A DNA stretch of 46,431 nt from Roseicyclus salinarum. Its GTDB lineage: Bacteria; Pseudomonadota; Alphaproteobacteria; Rhodobacterales; Rhodobacteraceae. Position 1 is the stretch's first letter, and each line of letters opens with the position of its first letter. The stretch covers positions 1 through 46,431 of the forward strand of contig NZ_JARRSA010000029.1 in the NCBI RefSeq assembly GCF_029624655.1, written 5' to 3'. A model generated the notes under the pieces. That model was not told the origin of the DNA. It saw nothing but the letters and a program-made list of their open reading frames with translations, and did not search any database. The position numbers were made by a program, and so were the translations under genes. Shown here piece by piece: positions 25,249-33,385 of this stretch.

Positions 25249-26194
25249 CCGTCCGGACGTGACCATCACCTCGGGCGCGACGCCCGCCGGGGCCGTGTCG
25301 GAAATCCTGTCCCACGCGCCGAAAAGCCAATGGGCCGACGCATGGGTGCAGTTCCGCGCACATCGCGGGGCGATGGCGGGCATGTTCTGCTTCTTCGCCA
25401 TCATCCTGTTCGTGACCGTGGGCCCGTGGCTCTGGCCGATCGATCCGGGCGACCTCGACACGCGCAACCGCTTCGCCGCGCCGAACCTCGCGCATCCGCT
25501 GGGCACCATGCAGCTTGGGCAGGACGTGATGGCGCAGGTGATGTTCGGCGGCCGCATCTCGCTGGCCGTGGGCCTCGTGGCGATGGTCATCACCCTGTCG
25601 CTCGGAACGCTGATCGGGGTGCTCGCGGGGTTCTTCCGGGCGCTCGACGGCGTCCTGATGCGGCTGACCGACCTGTTCCTCGCCCTGCCCGTGCTGCCGC
25701 TTCTGCTGGTCATCATCATGCTGTTCCGCGAGCCGCTGAGCCAGCGCTTCGGGACCGAGGCGGGCATCTTCATCCTCATGGTGACGGTGATCGGCCTGAC
25801 CTCGTGGATGCCGGTCGCGCGGATCGTGCGCGGCGACATCCTCGCCATCAAGGAGCGCGAGTTCGTCCTCGCCGCGCGGTCCATCGGCACGCCGTCGCGG
25901 CGCCTGATCACGCGGCACATCCTGCCCAACGTGCTGTCGCCGATCCTCGTCTCGGGGACGCTGTCCATCGCCAACGCGATCATCACGGAATCGGCGCTGA
26001 GCTACCTCGGTCTCGGCTTCCCGTCGGACTTCCCGACATGGGGCAAGATCCTGATCGACGCGGTCCAGTATACCGAGCGGGCGCCGTGGATGGTGATCGC
26101 GCCGGGTGTCCTGATCTCGCTGACGGTGCTCAGCGTGAACTACATGGGCGACGGGATGCGCGACGCGCTGGATCCGCGGATCCGGGGACGCTGA
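25241..26194 (+). CDS. Peptide ABC transporter permease, DppC-like
   Basis: A 317-residue DppC/OppC-type permease. Markers are a cytoplasmic N-terminus of about 45 residues, the segment HPLGTMQLGQDVMAQVMFGGRISLAVG, the coupling motif REFVLAARSIGTPSRRLITRHILPN and the C-terminal MGDGMRDALDPRIRGR. The ATG at 25241 overlaps the end of the previous gene. An upstream extension in the same frame is non-conserved and belongs to that overlap. It ends 1 bp from the end of the convergent TetR gene. It completes the transporter with the other permease, binding protein and fused ATPase. Confidence 0.95.
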   Translation: MTDRPDVTITSGATPAGAVSEILSHAPKSQWADAWVQFRAHRGAMAGMFCFFAIILFVTVGPWLWPIDPGDLDTRNRFAAPNLAHPLGTMQLGQDVMAQVMFGGRISLAVGLVAMVITLSLGTLIGVLAGFFRALDGVLMRLTDLFLALPVLPLLLVIIMLFREPLSQRFGTEAGIFILMVTVIGLTSWMPVARIVRGDILAIKEREFVLAARSIGTPSRRLITRHILPNVLSPILVSGTLSIANAIITESALSYLGLGFPSDFPTWGKILIDAVQYTERAPWMVIAPGVLISLTVLSVNYMGDGMRDALDPRIRGR

Positions 26195-26195
26195 G

Positions 26196-26822
26196 TCAGG
26201 CGCGGAAGGCGCGGCCGAACAGCCGCGCCAGCCGCCCTCGCGCCGCAAGGTAGGACGGCCAGTCCAGCCCGGCCTGCTTCAGCCCGTCGAGCGCCGCCAG
26301 CATCGCCGAAGCCGTCGCGCGCGGGTCGCTGCCTACCGCATCGGCCGACACCTGCCCGGAGACCACCGCCCCCGCCAGCCAGTCGCCGTAGACATCGGCG
26401 AGGCGCGCATACCCGGCGCGCACGACATCCCGCGCCGCGCCGGTCTTGGCCGACAGAAGCTCGTCGGAATGGGGCGATTGCAGCAGCATCTCGGCGGCAT
26501 CGCCCATCTGCGCCTCGAAGGCCGCGGCGATGGCGCGGGCGGGGTCGCCGTGCGCCGCAAGCGCCTCGCCCACCGCATCGGCGGCGGCGGCGAAGTAGGC
26601 CTCCATCAGCGCGTGGAAGATGTCTTCCTTGTTGCGGTAATGCAGGTAGAGCGCCGCGCGGCTCATTCCGGCGCGATCGGCGATGTCCTGCATCGACGTG
26701 CGTTTCAGGCCGAACTGCAGGAATGAGGCGTAGGCGGCCTCGAGCACCGCCCAGGCGCGCGGGTCACCCACCCGCGCGCGGATGCGCCCGGTCAGGCTTG
26801 GCGATGGCGGGGCCTCTGTCAT
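26196..26822 (-). CDS. TetR family transcriptional regulator
   Basis: A 208-residue TetR repressor. The helix-turn-helix lies at about residues 38-57 (TSMQDIADRAGMSRAALYLHY, within the usual N-terminal 60 residues) with the following RNKEDIF helix. The C-terminal ligand-binding half is poorly conserved as expected. I placed the start at the ATG at 26822; a further-upstream start would run into the operator region. It is divergent from the iorA-type gene with 94 bp between start codons, so it very likely controls that operon and itself. The inducer is unknown, presumably a substrate of the molybdoenzyme. Confidence 0.88.
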   Translation of the reverse strand: MTEAPPSPSLTGRIRARVGDPRAWAVLEAAYASFLQFGLKRTSMQDIADRAGMSRAALYLHYRNKEDIFHALMEAYFAAAADAVGEALAAHGDPARAIAAAFEAQMGDAAEMLLQSPHSDELLSAKTGAARDVVRAGYARLADVYGDWLAGAVVSGQVSADAVGSDPRATASAMLAALDGLKQAGLDWPSYLAARGRLARLFGRAFRA

Positions 26823-26833
26823 GCGCAATGACC

Positions 26834-26891
26834 TGACACCGTCTGTCCAATCTGTCAATTGACATAGTGACACTCAGCCGTCACTTTGTCA
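26834..26891. promoter_or_regulatory. Clustered TGTCA/TGACA operator between tetR and iorA
   Basis: The perfect 12-bp palindrome TGTCAATTGACA lies at 26853-26864. Further half-sites are TGACA at 26834-26838 and 26868-26872, GTCA at 26880-26883, and TGTCA at 26887-26891. The TTGACA formed at 26859-26864 could be a -35 element. Typical of a TetR operator with several contacts. Confidence 0.55.
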
Positions 26892-26916
26892 GGAACCAAG
26901 CGGGAGACACGGCAGC

Positions 26917-27381
26917 ATGGCCACGCGTCTGAGAGTGAACGGAACCGAGCATCATGTGGACCTGCCCGACGACGTGCCCCTGCTGTGGGTGCTGCGCGAC
27001 GAGATCGGTCTGACCGGCACCAAGTATGGCTGCGGCGTCGCCGCCTGCGGGTCGTGCACCGTCCACATCGACGGCGAGGCTGTGCGGTCCTGCCAAGTCG
27101 CGCTGGCCGACGTCTGGGGCGAGGTGACGACGATCGAGGCGCTGGGAACACCCGATGCGCTTCACGCCGTGCAGGCCGCATGGATCGAGCATCAGGTCGC
27201 ACAATGCGGCTACTGCCAGTCAGGCCAGATCATGCAGGCCGCGGCCCTTCTGGCCGGGACGCCCGACCCCACGGACGAGGACATCGACCTCGCGATGGCC
27301 GGCAACCTGTGCCGTTGCGGCACCTATCCCCGTATCCGCGCCGCGATCCGCACCGCCGCCCGCACCCTGAGCGAGGCCTGA
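26917..27381 (+). CDS. iorA: Isoquinoline 1-oxidoreductase-like [2Fe-2S] subunit
   Basis: A 154-residue small subunit of a xanthine-oxidase-family molybdoenzyme with two [2Fe-2S] clusters. The plant-type cluster motif is [12 protein letters not shown] with a further C at about 58. The second cluster motif is [10 protein letters not shown] with [10 protein letters not shown]. It has no signal peptide, so it would be carried out by the Tat-exported partner. The next gene starts 3 bp after its stop. The reaction is oxidative hydroxylation of an aromatic or aldehyde substrate; the substrate cannot be identified. The gene symbol reflects family similarity to IorA, not demonstrated isoquinoline activity. 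Confidence 0.88.
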   Translation: MATRLRVNGTEHHVDLPDDVPLLWVLRDEIGLTGTKYGCGVAACGSCTVHIDGEAVRSCQVALADVWGEVTTIEALGTPDALHAVQAAWIEHQVAQCGYCQSGQIMQAAALLAGTPDPTDEDIDLAMAGNLCRCGTYPRIRAAIRTAARTLSEA

Positions 27382-27384
27382 GCG

Positions 27385-29634
27385 ATGGCGAACTGGGGCA
27401 AGATCACGCGCCGCACCCTCCTGATCGGGTCGGCCGCCGTCGCGGGCGGCGTGGCCTTCGGCGTCTGGCAGTATCGCCGCGAGCTCCCCAACCCGCTGGA
27501 GCCGGGCGAGGGACAGGCCACGCTGAACCCGTGGATCATCATCGACCGCCAAGGCGTCACCGTTATCGCCGCCCGCGCCGAGATGGGACAGGGCGTCTAC
27601 ACCACCCTTCCCGCGCTGGTGGCCGAGGAGCTCGACGTCCCTTGGGAGAACGTTCGCGTGATGCACGGCCCGGCGGCCCGCGCCTATTACAACGGCGCCG
27701 TCACCTCGCACGCGCTGCCGATCAACGACTACGAGCGCACGGGCTTCCACGAGGCGATCATCGAGGCGATGACGGTCCTGCCCAAGATGATCGGCCTCCA
27801 GATCACAGGGGGCTCCACCTCGACCCTCGACGCCTACGAGAAGCTTCGCATGGCCGGCGCCACGGCGCGCGAGACGCTGAAGCGCGCGGCGGCCGAGCGG
27901 CTGGACATGGTGCCGGGCGCGCTCGATACGCGCGACGGCATGGTCATCGCACCGGGCGGGATCGAGATCCCCTATACCGACCTCGCCGAGGATGCCGCCC
28001 GCATGGAGCCGCCGCGCGGCGTGCCGCTGCGGCCGTCCTCGGGCTGGCGCTATCTGGGCAAGTCAATGCCGCGCCTCGACATGGCGGCCAAGGCGACCGG
28101 CACGGCGGAATTCGGCATCGACGTCCGGCGTCCGGGCATGAAGTTCGCGACCGTGCGCATGTCGCCACGCCTCGGCGGCACGATGGAGCGCCACGACGCG
28201 ACGGCGGCCCTCGCCATGCCCGGCGTGGAGCGGGTGATCGACCTCGGCACCGGTGTCGCGGTCGTCGCCACGAACACATGGCTCGCCTTCCGCGCCGCCG
28301 AGGCCGTGGATATCGACTGGGGCCCCGCGCCCTACCCCGGCACCTCGGGCGAGATGCTGCAGGCGATCCGCGGCAGCCTCGACGACGCGCCGAACTCGAC
28401 GCTGCGCGACGACGGCGACGTAGACGGGCTGGAGATCGGCGGCGACGACAGGGTGGTAGAGGCCGAATACACCGTCCCCTTCCTCGCTCATGCGACGATG
28501 GAGCCGATGAACGCGACGGCCCATTTCACCGGCGACAAGCTGGAGATCTGGACGGGAACCCAGTCGCCCGGCATTGCCGAGATGGCCGCGGCCGAGGCCG
28601 TGGGCCTAGACGCCGATCGCGTCACCTGCCACGTCACCTATCTCGGGGGAGGGTTCGGACGCCGCGGCGAGGTCGATTTCGCGGTCCTCGCCGCCCGCGT
28701 GGCCGCAGAGATGGAAGGCACGCCCGTGCAGGTCACATGGTCCCGCGAAGAGGACATGCGCCACGACTTCTACCGTCCCGCCGCCGCAGCCCGGATGCGC
28801 GGCGTGATCCGCGGCGGCTTCGCTCAGGGCCTCGACGGGCGGGTGGCCGCGCCCTCCGTCACCCGGCAGTGGCTGCGGAGGCTCGGCGGCGCAGCACCCC
28901 CCGGGCCGGACAAGGGCCATGTCGAGGGCATGTTCAACCAGCCCTACGCGATCCCCAACTACCGCGTGACCGGGCACCTGACCGCGCTGGACGTTCCCGT
29001 CGGCTTCTGGCGGTCGGTCGGCAACTCGTTCAACGGCTTCTTCATGGAAAGCTTCATCGACGAGATGGCGCAGGCGGCAAACCGCGATCCGCTGGCCTTC
29101 CGCCTCGACCTCGCCGCGCGCGAGCACGCGCCCTCGGCCCGCGTCCTCGAGGCGGTGGCCGAGATGTCGAACTGGACGGGCCGGACGGACGCCGGCAAGG
29201 GCCGGGGCGTGGCGATGACATATTCGTTCCACACCGCCGTCGCCGTCGTCGTCGAGGTCGGAGACCGGGATGGCGACGTCTTGATCGACCGCGCGTGGAT
29301 CGCCTGTGACGTGGGCACCGCGCTCGACCCCGGCATCATCCGCCAGCAGATGGAGAGCGGCCTGATCTACGGCCTGTCCGCCGCCGCGCTCGAGGAGATC
29401 ACCTTCGACGGCGGCGAGGTCCAGCAATGGAACTTCCCCGACCACGACGCGCTGAGGCTGCACACCTGCCCCGAGATCGAGGTGCGCATCCTCGAGACGC
29501 AGGATCACCTCGGCGGAGTGGGTGAGCCCGCGACCCCGCCCTCGATGCCCGCACTCGCCAACGCGGTCTTCGACCTGACCGGAGAGCGTATCCGCGACCT
29601 GCCGCTGTCGCGCCGCGTGCGTTTCGTCTTCTGA
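27385..29634 (+). CDS. iorB: Isoquinoline 1-oxidoreductase-like molybdopterin subunit
   Basis: A 749-residue molybdopterin-binding large subunit. Tat signal: TRRTLLIG with the twin arginines at residues 9-10, then a hydrophobic helix. Molybdenum-cofactor and substrate regions: AEMGQGVYTTLP, the Gly-rich YLGGGFGRRGEVDF, and the catalytic glutamate in GGVGEPATPPSMPALANAV near the C-terminus. No separate FAD subunit gene is present, as in IorAB-type enzymes that pass electrons to a cytochrome. It needs Moco, made in part by the moaA at 12.3 kb. Periplasmic or membrane-bound location is inferred. It is regulated, probably, by the divergent TetR protein. Confidence 0.9.
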   Translation: MANWGKITRRTLLIGSAAVAGGVAFGVWQYRRELPNPLEPGEGQATLNPWIIIDRQGVTVIAARAEMGQGVYTTLPALVAEELDVPWENVRVMHGPAARAYYNGAVTSHALPINDYERTGFHEAIIEAMTVLPKMIGLQITGGSTSTLDAYEKLRMAGATARETLKRAAAERLDMVPGALDTRDGMVIAPGGIEIPYTDLAEDAARMEPPRGVPLRPSSGWRYLGKSMPRLDMAAKATGTAEFGIDVRRPGMKFATVRMSPRLGGTMERHDATAALAMPGVERVIDLGTGVAVVATNTWLAFRAAEAVDIDWGPAPYPGTSGEMLQAIRGSLDDAPNSTLRDDGDVDGLEIGGDDRVVEAEYTVPFLAHATMEPMNATAHFTGDKLEIWTGTQSPGIAEMAAAEAVGLDADRVTCHVTYLGGGFGRRGEVDFAVLAARVAAEMEGTPVQVTWSREEDMRHDFYRPAAAARMRGVIRGGFAQGLDGRVAAPSVTRQWLRRLGGAAPPGPDKGHVEGMFNQPYAIPNYRVTGHLTALDVPVGFWRSVGNSFNGFFMESFIDEMAQAANRDPLAFRLDLAAREHAPSARVLEAVAEMSNWTGRTDAGKGRGVAMTYSFHTAVAVVVEVGDRDGDVLIDRAWIACDVGTALDPGIIRQQMESGLIYGLSAAALEEITFDGGEVQQWNFPDHDALRLHTCPEIEVRILETQDHLGGVGEPATPPSMPALANAVFDLTGERIRDLPLSRRVRFVF

Positions 29635-29638
29635 AGCC

Positions 29639-31144
29639 TCAGAACAGCGAGCCCTGGTCCGGCGGATCGCCGTCGCCGGCCTTGCGCCGCGGCGCGGGGC
29701 GCGCGGGCCCTTCGGCCGGAACGACGCCAAGGCGGCCATCCGCAAACTCGATCGCGAGCCGCGCCTGTCCCGCGGCCTCGGCCTTGCTCTTCACGACTCC
29801 GTCCTCGCCGTGGACCACGGCATAGCCCCGGCGCAGCGTCGCCTCGTAGCCGAGCGTCGCGTGGAGCCGCGCGAACCCGTCCAGCCGCTCGTGCCTGCGG
29901 CGCATGTCGTCGGCGGCCGCGCGCGCGAACCGGCGCGACACCTCCGCAAGGCGGTCCCGGCCCTTGGCCTGCACGTTGCGCAGCCCCGATGGCCGCAATC
30001 CCGCCGCCACGCGCCCGAGCTGCAGGCGCCGCGACGCGACGGCGCGCTCCAGCGAGGGCTCCAACCGTGCGGAAAGCCGCTCGAGGTCGCGCCGCTTGAC
30101 CTGCGCCGCGTGCCTCAGCGCGGGGCCGAGCTGCAGGATGCAGCGGTCGAGCCTCTGGCGCGGCGCGTCCAGCAGCGTCTCGGGCCGCGGAAGCCCGCGC
30201 GCGAGATCGCCGAGCCGCTGCCGCCGCGACGTCACCGCCTGCCCGACGGCGCGGGTCATGTAGCCGTCCTGCTGCCGCAGCCAGTTCAACAGGTCCAGCC
30301 GCACGGGCACCGCCATTTCGGCGGCCGCCGTAGGCGTCGGCGCGCGCCTGTCGGCGGCGTGGTCGATCAGGGTCGTGTCGGTCTCGTGGCCGACCGCCGA
30401 GATCACCGGGATCGTGCTGTCGGCGACCGCGCGCACGATCTTCTCGTCGTTGAAACCCCAGAGATCCTCGAGGCTTCCACCGCCACGCGCGACGATCAGG
30501 ACGTCCGGCCGCGGAATCGGTCCGCCGGGCGGAAGGGCGTTGAAGCCGCGAATGCCGCGCTCGACGTCCCGGACGCAGGCCTCGCCCTGGACGGCCGCGG
30601 GCCAGATCAGCACGCGGCGCGGAAAACGGTCGCGCAGACGATGCAGGATGTCCCGGATCACCGCGCCGGACGGCGAGGTGATCACCCCGATCGTCTCCGG
30701 CAGGAACGGGATAGGCCGTTTGCGGCCTTCGTCGAACAGCCCTTCGGCGGCCAGTGCGACGCGGCGCTTCTCCAGCATCGCCATGAGCGCTCCGGCGCCC
30801 GCCGGAACCAGGTCCTCGATGATCAGCTGGTATTTCGACTGCCCCGCGAAGGTGGTCATCCGCCCGGTGGCGACGACTTCCATCCCTTCCTCGGGCTCAT
30901 GGGCCAGCCGCGCCGCGGCCCCCTTCCAGATGACGGAGGACAGAACGCTCCGGTCGTCCTTGAGGTCGAGGTAGACATGCCCCGAGCGCGGACGCGACAG
31001 CCGCCCGATCTCGCCGCGGACCCGGACATGCGCGAAGCCGCCCTCGATCGTGCGCTTCACGGCACCCGAGATTTCCGACACGGTGAACTCCGGCATGTTG
31101 CCGCGTCCGCCGTCCTGGGGCATGTCGTCGATGAGATCGTCCAT
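29639..31144 (-). CDS. xseA: Exodeoxyribonuclease VII large subunit
   Basis: A 501-residue large subunit of exonuclease VII, which degrades single-stranded DNA with the small subunit XseB. The N-terminal OB-fold region has RVRGEIGRLSRPRSGHVYLDLKDD. The central catalytic region has GVITSPSGAVIRDILHR, then VARGGGSLEDLWGFNDE and SAVGHETD. A coiled-coil region follows, with repeated Arg-rich segments (residues about 300-430). The ATG at 31144 is used; another at residue 17 is possible. It is convergent with iorB and divergent from purD. No xseB gene is in the window. Confidence 0.95.
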   Translation of the reverse strand: MDDLIDDMPQDGGRGNMPEFTVSEISGAVKRTIEGGFAHVRVRGEIGRLSRPRSGHVYLDLKDDRSVLSSVIWKGAAARLAHEPEEGMEVVATGRMTTFAGQSKYQLIIEDLVPAGAGALMAMLEKRRVALAAEGLFDEGRKRPIPFLPETIGVITSPSGAVIRDILHRLRDRFPRRVLIWPAAVQGEACVRDVERGIRGFNALPPGGPIPRPDVLIVARGGGSLEDLWGFNDEKIVRAVADSTIPVISAVGHETDTTLIDHAADRRAPTPTAAAEMAVPVRLDLLNWLRQQDGYMTRAVGQAVTSRRQRLGDLARGLPRPETLLDAPRQRLDRCILQLGPALRHAAQVKRRDLERLSARLEPSLERAVASRRLQLGRVAAGLRPSGLRNVQAKGRDRLAEVSRRFARAAADDMRRRHERLDGFARLHATLGYEATLRRGYAVVHGEDGVVKSKAEAAGQARLAIEFADGRLGVVPAEGPARPAPRRKAGDGDPPDQGSLF

Positions 31145-31256
31145 GACGGCACCCTAACGGCGGCCGGCGCCGTCCGGAAGGGCCTGCGGCATCCTCCGAC
31201 TTGCCTGCCGCGGGGCGGTCGGTTAGGCGGGCGGAAGGACGAAGAAGGGACTGGCC

Positions 31257-32522
31257 ATGAACATTCTCATCCTCGGCGGCGGCGGTCGGGAACATGCGCT
31301 CGCCTGGGCGATCCTGCAAAACCCGAAATGCGACCGCCTGATCGTCGCGCCGGGAAACGCCGGCATTGATCAAATCGCGGAATGTTCCGATCTGAACATC
31401 ACCGATCCGGCCGCGGTCCTCGGCTTCTGTGAAGAGAATAGCATCGATTTCATAGTCGTAGGGCCCGAAGCTCCCTTGGCTGCTGGCGTTGTGGATATGT
31501 TGATGGATGCAGGGTTTCCGACATTCGGACCGAAGGCCGACGCGGCCCGGCTGGAGACCTCCAAGACCTTCACCAAGGAGATCTGCGACGCCGTCGGCGC
31601 CCCCACCGCCGCGTGGGCCCGCTTCACCGAGGCCCCCCCTGCGCACGCCCATGTCGACGCGCATGGCGCCCCCATCGTGGTGAAGGCCGACGGTCTCGCC
31701 GCAGGAAAGGGCGTGGTCGTCGCGGCGACCGCGCAGGAGGCCCACGCGGCCATAGACGACATCTTCGGCGGCGCCTACGGCGAGGCCGGCGCCGCCGTCG
31801 TGATCGAGGAGTTCATGGACGGCGAGGAGGCGAGCCTCTTCGTCCTGTGCGACGGCGCGGACGTCCTGCCCATCGGCACCGCGCAGGACCACAAGCGCAT
31901 CGGCGAGGGCGACACCGGCCCGAACACCGGCGGCATGGGCGCCTATTCGCCCGCCCCGGTGATGACGGACGCCGTGCTGGACGCCGCCATGGAGCGGATC
32001 GTGAAACCCACCGTCGCCGAGATGGCCCGCCGCGGCACGCCCTACCGCGGCGTGCTCTACGCGGGCCTGATGATCGAGGACGGGGCGCCACGTCTCGTGG
32101 AATACAACGTCCGCTTCGGCGACCCCGAAGCGCAGGTCCTGATGATGCGTCTCGGCGCGCAGGCGCTCGACCTCCTGCTTGCCTGCGCCGAGGGCCGGCT
32201 GCGCGGCATGGCCGTCAACTGGGCGCCAGATCACGCCATGACCGTGGTGCTCGCGGCGCGGGGCTATCCCGGCAGCTACGCGAAGGGTACCGAGATCCGC
32301 GGCCTCGACGCCATCCCCGAGGACGCGCATCGCATGATGTTCCACGCCGGGACGGCGCGCGCCGACGGGCGCCTCCTCGCCAATGGCGGGCGCGTCCTGA
32401 ACGCCACGGCCCGCGGCGGCGCCCTGCAGGAGGCGCGCGACCGCGCGTACGCCATGGCCGAGGCCGTGGACTGGCCCGAGGGCGTGTTCCGCCGCGACAT
32501 CGGCTGGCGCGCGCTCGGCTGA
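31257..32522 (+). CDS. purD: Phosphoribosylamine-glycine ligase PurD
   Basis: A 421-residue ATP-grasp enzyme that joins glycine to phosphoribosylamine in purine biosynthesis. N-terminal motif: NILILGGGGREHALAW. ATP-grasp motifs: GAPIVVKADGLAAGKGVVVA, then TGPNTGGMGAYSPAPV and FGDPEAQ. A possible promoter lies at 31201-31228 (TTGCCT, about 16 bp, TTAGGC). Positions about 31351-31540 (codons 32-95) use many AT-rich codons (ATA, GTA, TTG, TTT, AAT, GCT), unlike the rest of the gene, though the protein is intact. It is convergent with the D-lyxose isomerase gene, 7 bp apart. Confidence 0.96.
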   Translation: MNILILGGGGREHALAWAILQNPKCDRLIVAPGNAGIDQIAECSDLNITDPAAVLGFCEENSIDFIVVGPEAPLAAGVVDMLMDAGFPTFGPKADAARLETSKTFTKEICDAVGAPTAAWARFTEAPPAHAHVDAHGAPIVVKADGLAAGKGVVVAATAQEAHAAIDDIFGGAYGEAGAAVVIEEFMDGEEASLFVLCDGADVLPIGTAQDHKRIGEGDTGPNTGGMGAYSPAPVMTDAVLDAAMERIVKPTVAEMARRGTPYRGVLYAGLMIEDGAPRLVEYNVRFGDPEAQVLMMRLGAQALDLLLACAEGRLRGMAVNWAPDHAMTVVLAARGYPGSYAKGTEIRGLDAIPEDAHRMMFHAGTARADGRLLANGGRVLNATARGGALQEARDRAYAMAEAVDWPEGVFRRDIGWRALG

Positions 32523-32529
32523 GGCCGCC

Positions 32530-33216
32530 TCAGCCCAGCCAGCGGCCGTAATCCGACACCAGGAGATGCGTGGGCGCCACGTCCTCCTCGATCTCGGCGA
32601 ACCGCCCGATCGGGTCCTTGAACCAGTTGTCCGTCTCGTCGTCGTTGACCGTCGAGACCTCGCCGATCAGCACGTCGCCGCCCTCGCCCCAGAAGGCGTG
32701 CCAGTCCCCGGGCATCAGCGTGACGCTTTCGCCGGGCGCGAAGCGCAGCACCTCTCCCGGCCCGAAGGCCCGCGCGACGCCATCGCACAGGACTGTGCCG
32801 CCGGCAGTCTCGTCGAAACTCCCGTCAGGCGCCGAGCCATGAAGCCGGATCGCAAGCGTCGCGCCACCGCGATTGATGATGTCCTCGGCCTTGAGATAGT
32901 GCCGGTGCATGGGGCTCAGCTGATCGTGCTTGGAGATCAACAGCTTCTCGGCATAGCACATGCCACCGCCTTGCTTCAGGTCCGCCAGACGCCCGTTGCG
33001 CAGCGTGAACAGGAACAGGCCCATCTCGTCGAACCTGCCCTGCCCGTAATCCGTGATGTCCCAGCCCAGCCGCCCCGACACGATCGCGTCGATCGCGCCC
33101 CTGCGCGTCTTCATCTCCTCGGGCGTCCAGTAGGCGAAAGGCGGCAGGACGAAGCCGAACGAGCGCATGAACGCGTCAGCCTCGGACATGATCTGGTTGA
33201 TGTCGGATCTCTTCAT
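32530..33216 (-). CDS. D-lyxose/D-mannose isomerase-like cupin protein
   Basis: A 228-residue cupin-fold isomerase resembling D-lyxose isomerases, which interconvert D-lyxose and D-xylulose or D-mannose and D-fructose. Metal-binding residues are seen in SPMHRHYLKAEDIINRGG and in the downstream LMPGDWHAFWGEGG region with conserved Glu residues. The start at 33216 is set by the MKRSDINQIM sequence and by GGGAGG in good position ahead of it. It stands alone between convergent purD and the HPPD gene. The family assignment is from recognised sequence pattern; sugar specificity is unproven. Confidence 0.82.
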   Translation of the reverse strand: MKRSDINQIMSEADAFMRSFGFVLPPFAYWTPEEMKTRRGAIDAIVSGRLGWDITDYGQGRFDEMGLFLFTLRNGRLADLKQGGGMCYAEKLLISKHDQLSPMHRHYLKAEDIINRGGATLAIRLHGSAPDGSFDETAGGTVLCDGVARAFGPGEVLRFAPGESVTLMPGDWHAFWGEGGDVLIGEVSTVNDDETDNWFKDPIGRFAEIEEDVAPTHLLVSDYGRWLG

Positions 33217-33281
33217 GCGCGGCCTCCCTGACTGCGCCGCCCAATCTCTCCGATCGCGGGACGAAGACAACCCCCTGTGGG

Positions 33282-33303
33282 CTTCATCTTTCCCGAAATA
33301 CGC
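33282..33303 (-). repeat. Dispersed intergenic motif, copy B
   Basis: On the minus strand it reads TATTTNGGGAAAGATGAAG at its core, 66 bp before the isomerase start. It matches copy A at 7417-7440 nearly exactly. A hairpin at 33322-33350 lies next to it. Confidence 0.6.
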
Positions 33304-33321
33304 ATCCCCGCAAGGGTCAGT

Positions 33322-33350
33322 GGCGCAGGGGGCTCGATGCCCCCTGCGCC
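33322..33350. repeat. 12-bp perfect inverted repeat
   Basis: GGCGCAGGGGGC and its complement, with a 5-bp loop (TCGAT), between the HPPD gene and the isomerase gene. There is no T tract on either side, so it may be a weak transcription terminator, an mRNA hairpin or part of a repeat element. Confidence 0.6.
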
Positions 33351-33385
33351 GCTTCACCGGGCGACGGCAGCGCCGGCGCGCCTCC

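Noticed and set aside
24076-25986. 636-codon minus-strand open frame over the permease genes
   Set aside because: A shadow frame; the plus-strand permeases have clear families and ribosome sites.
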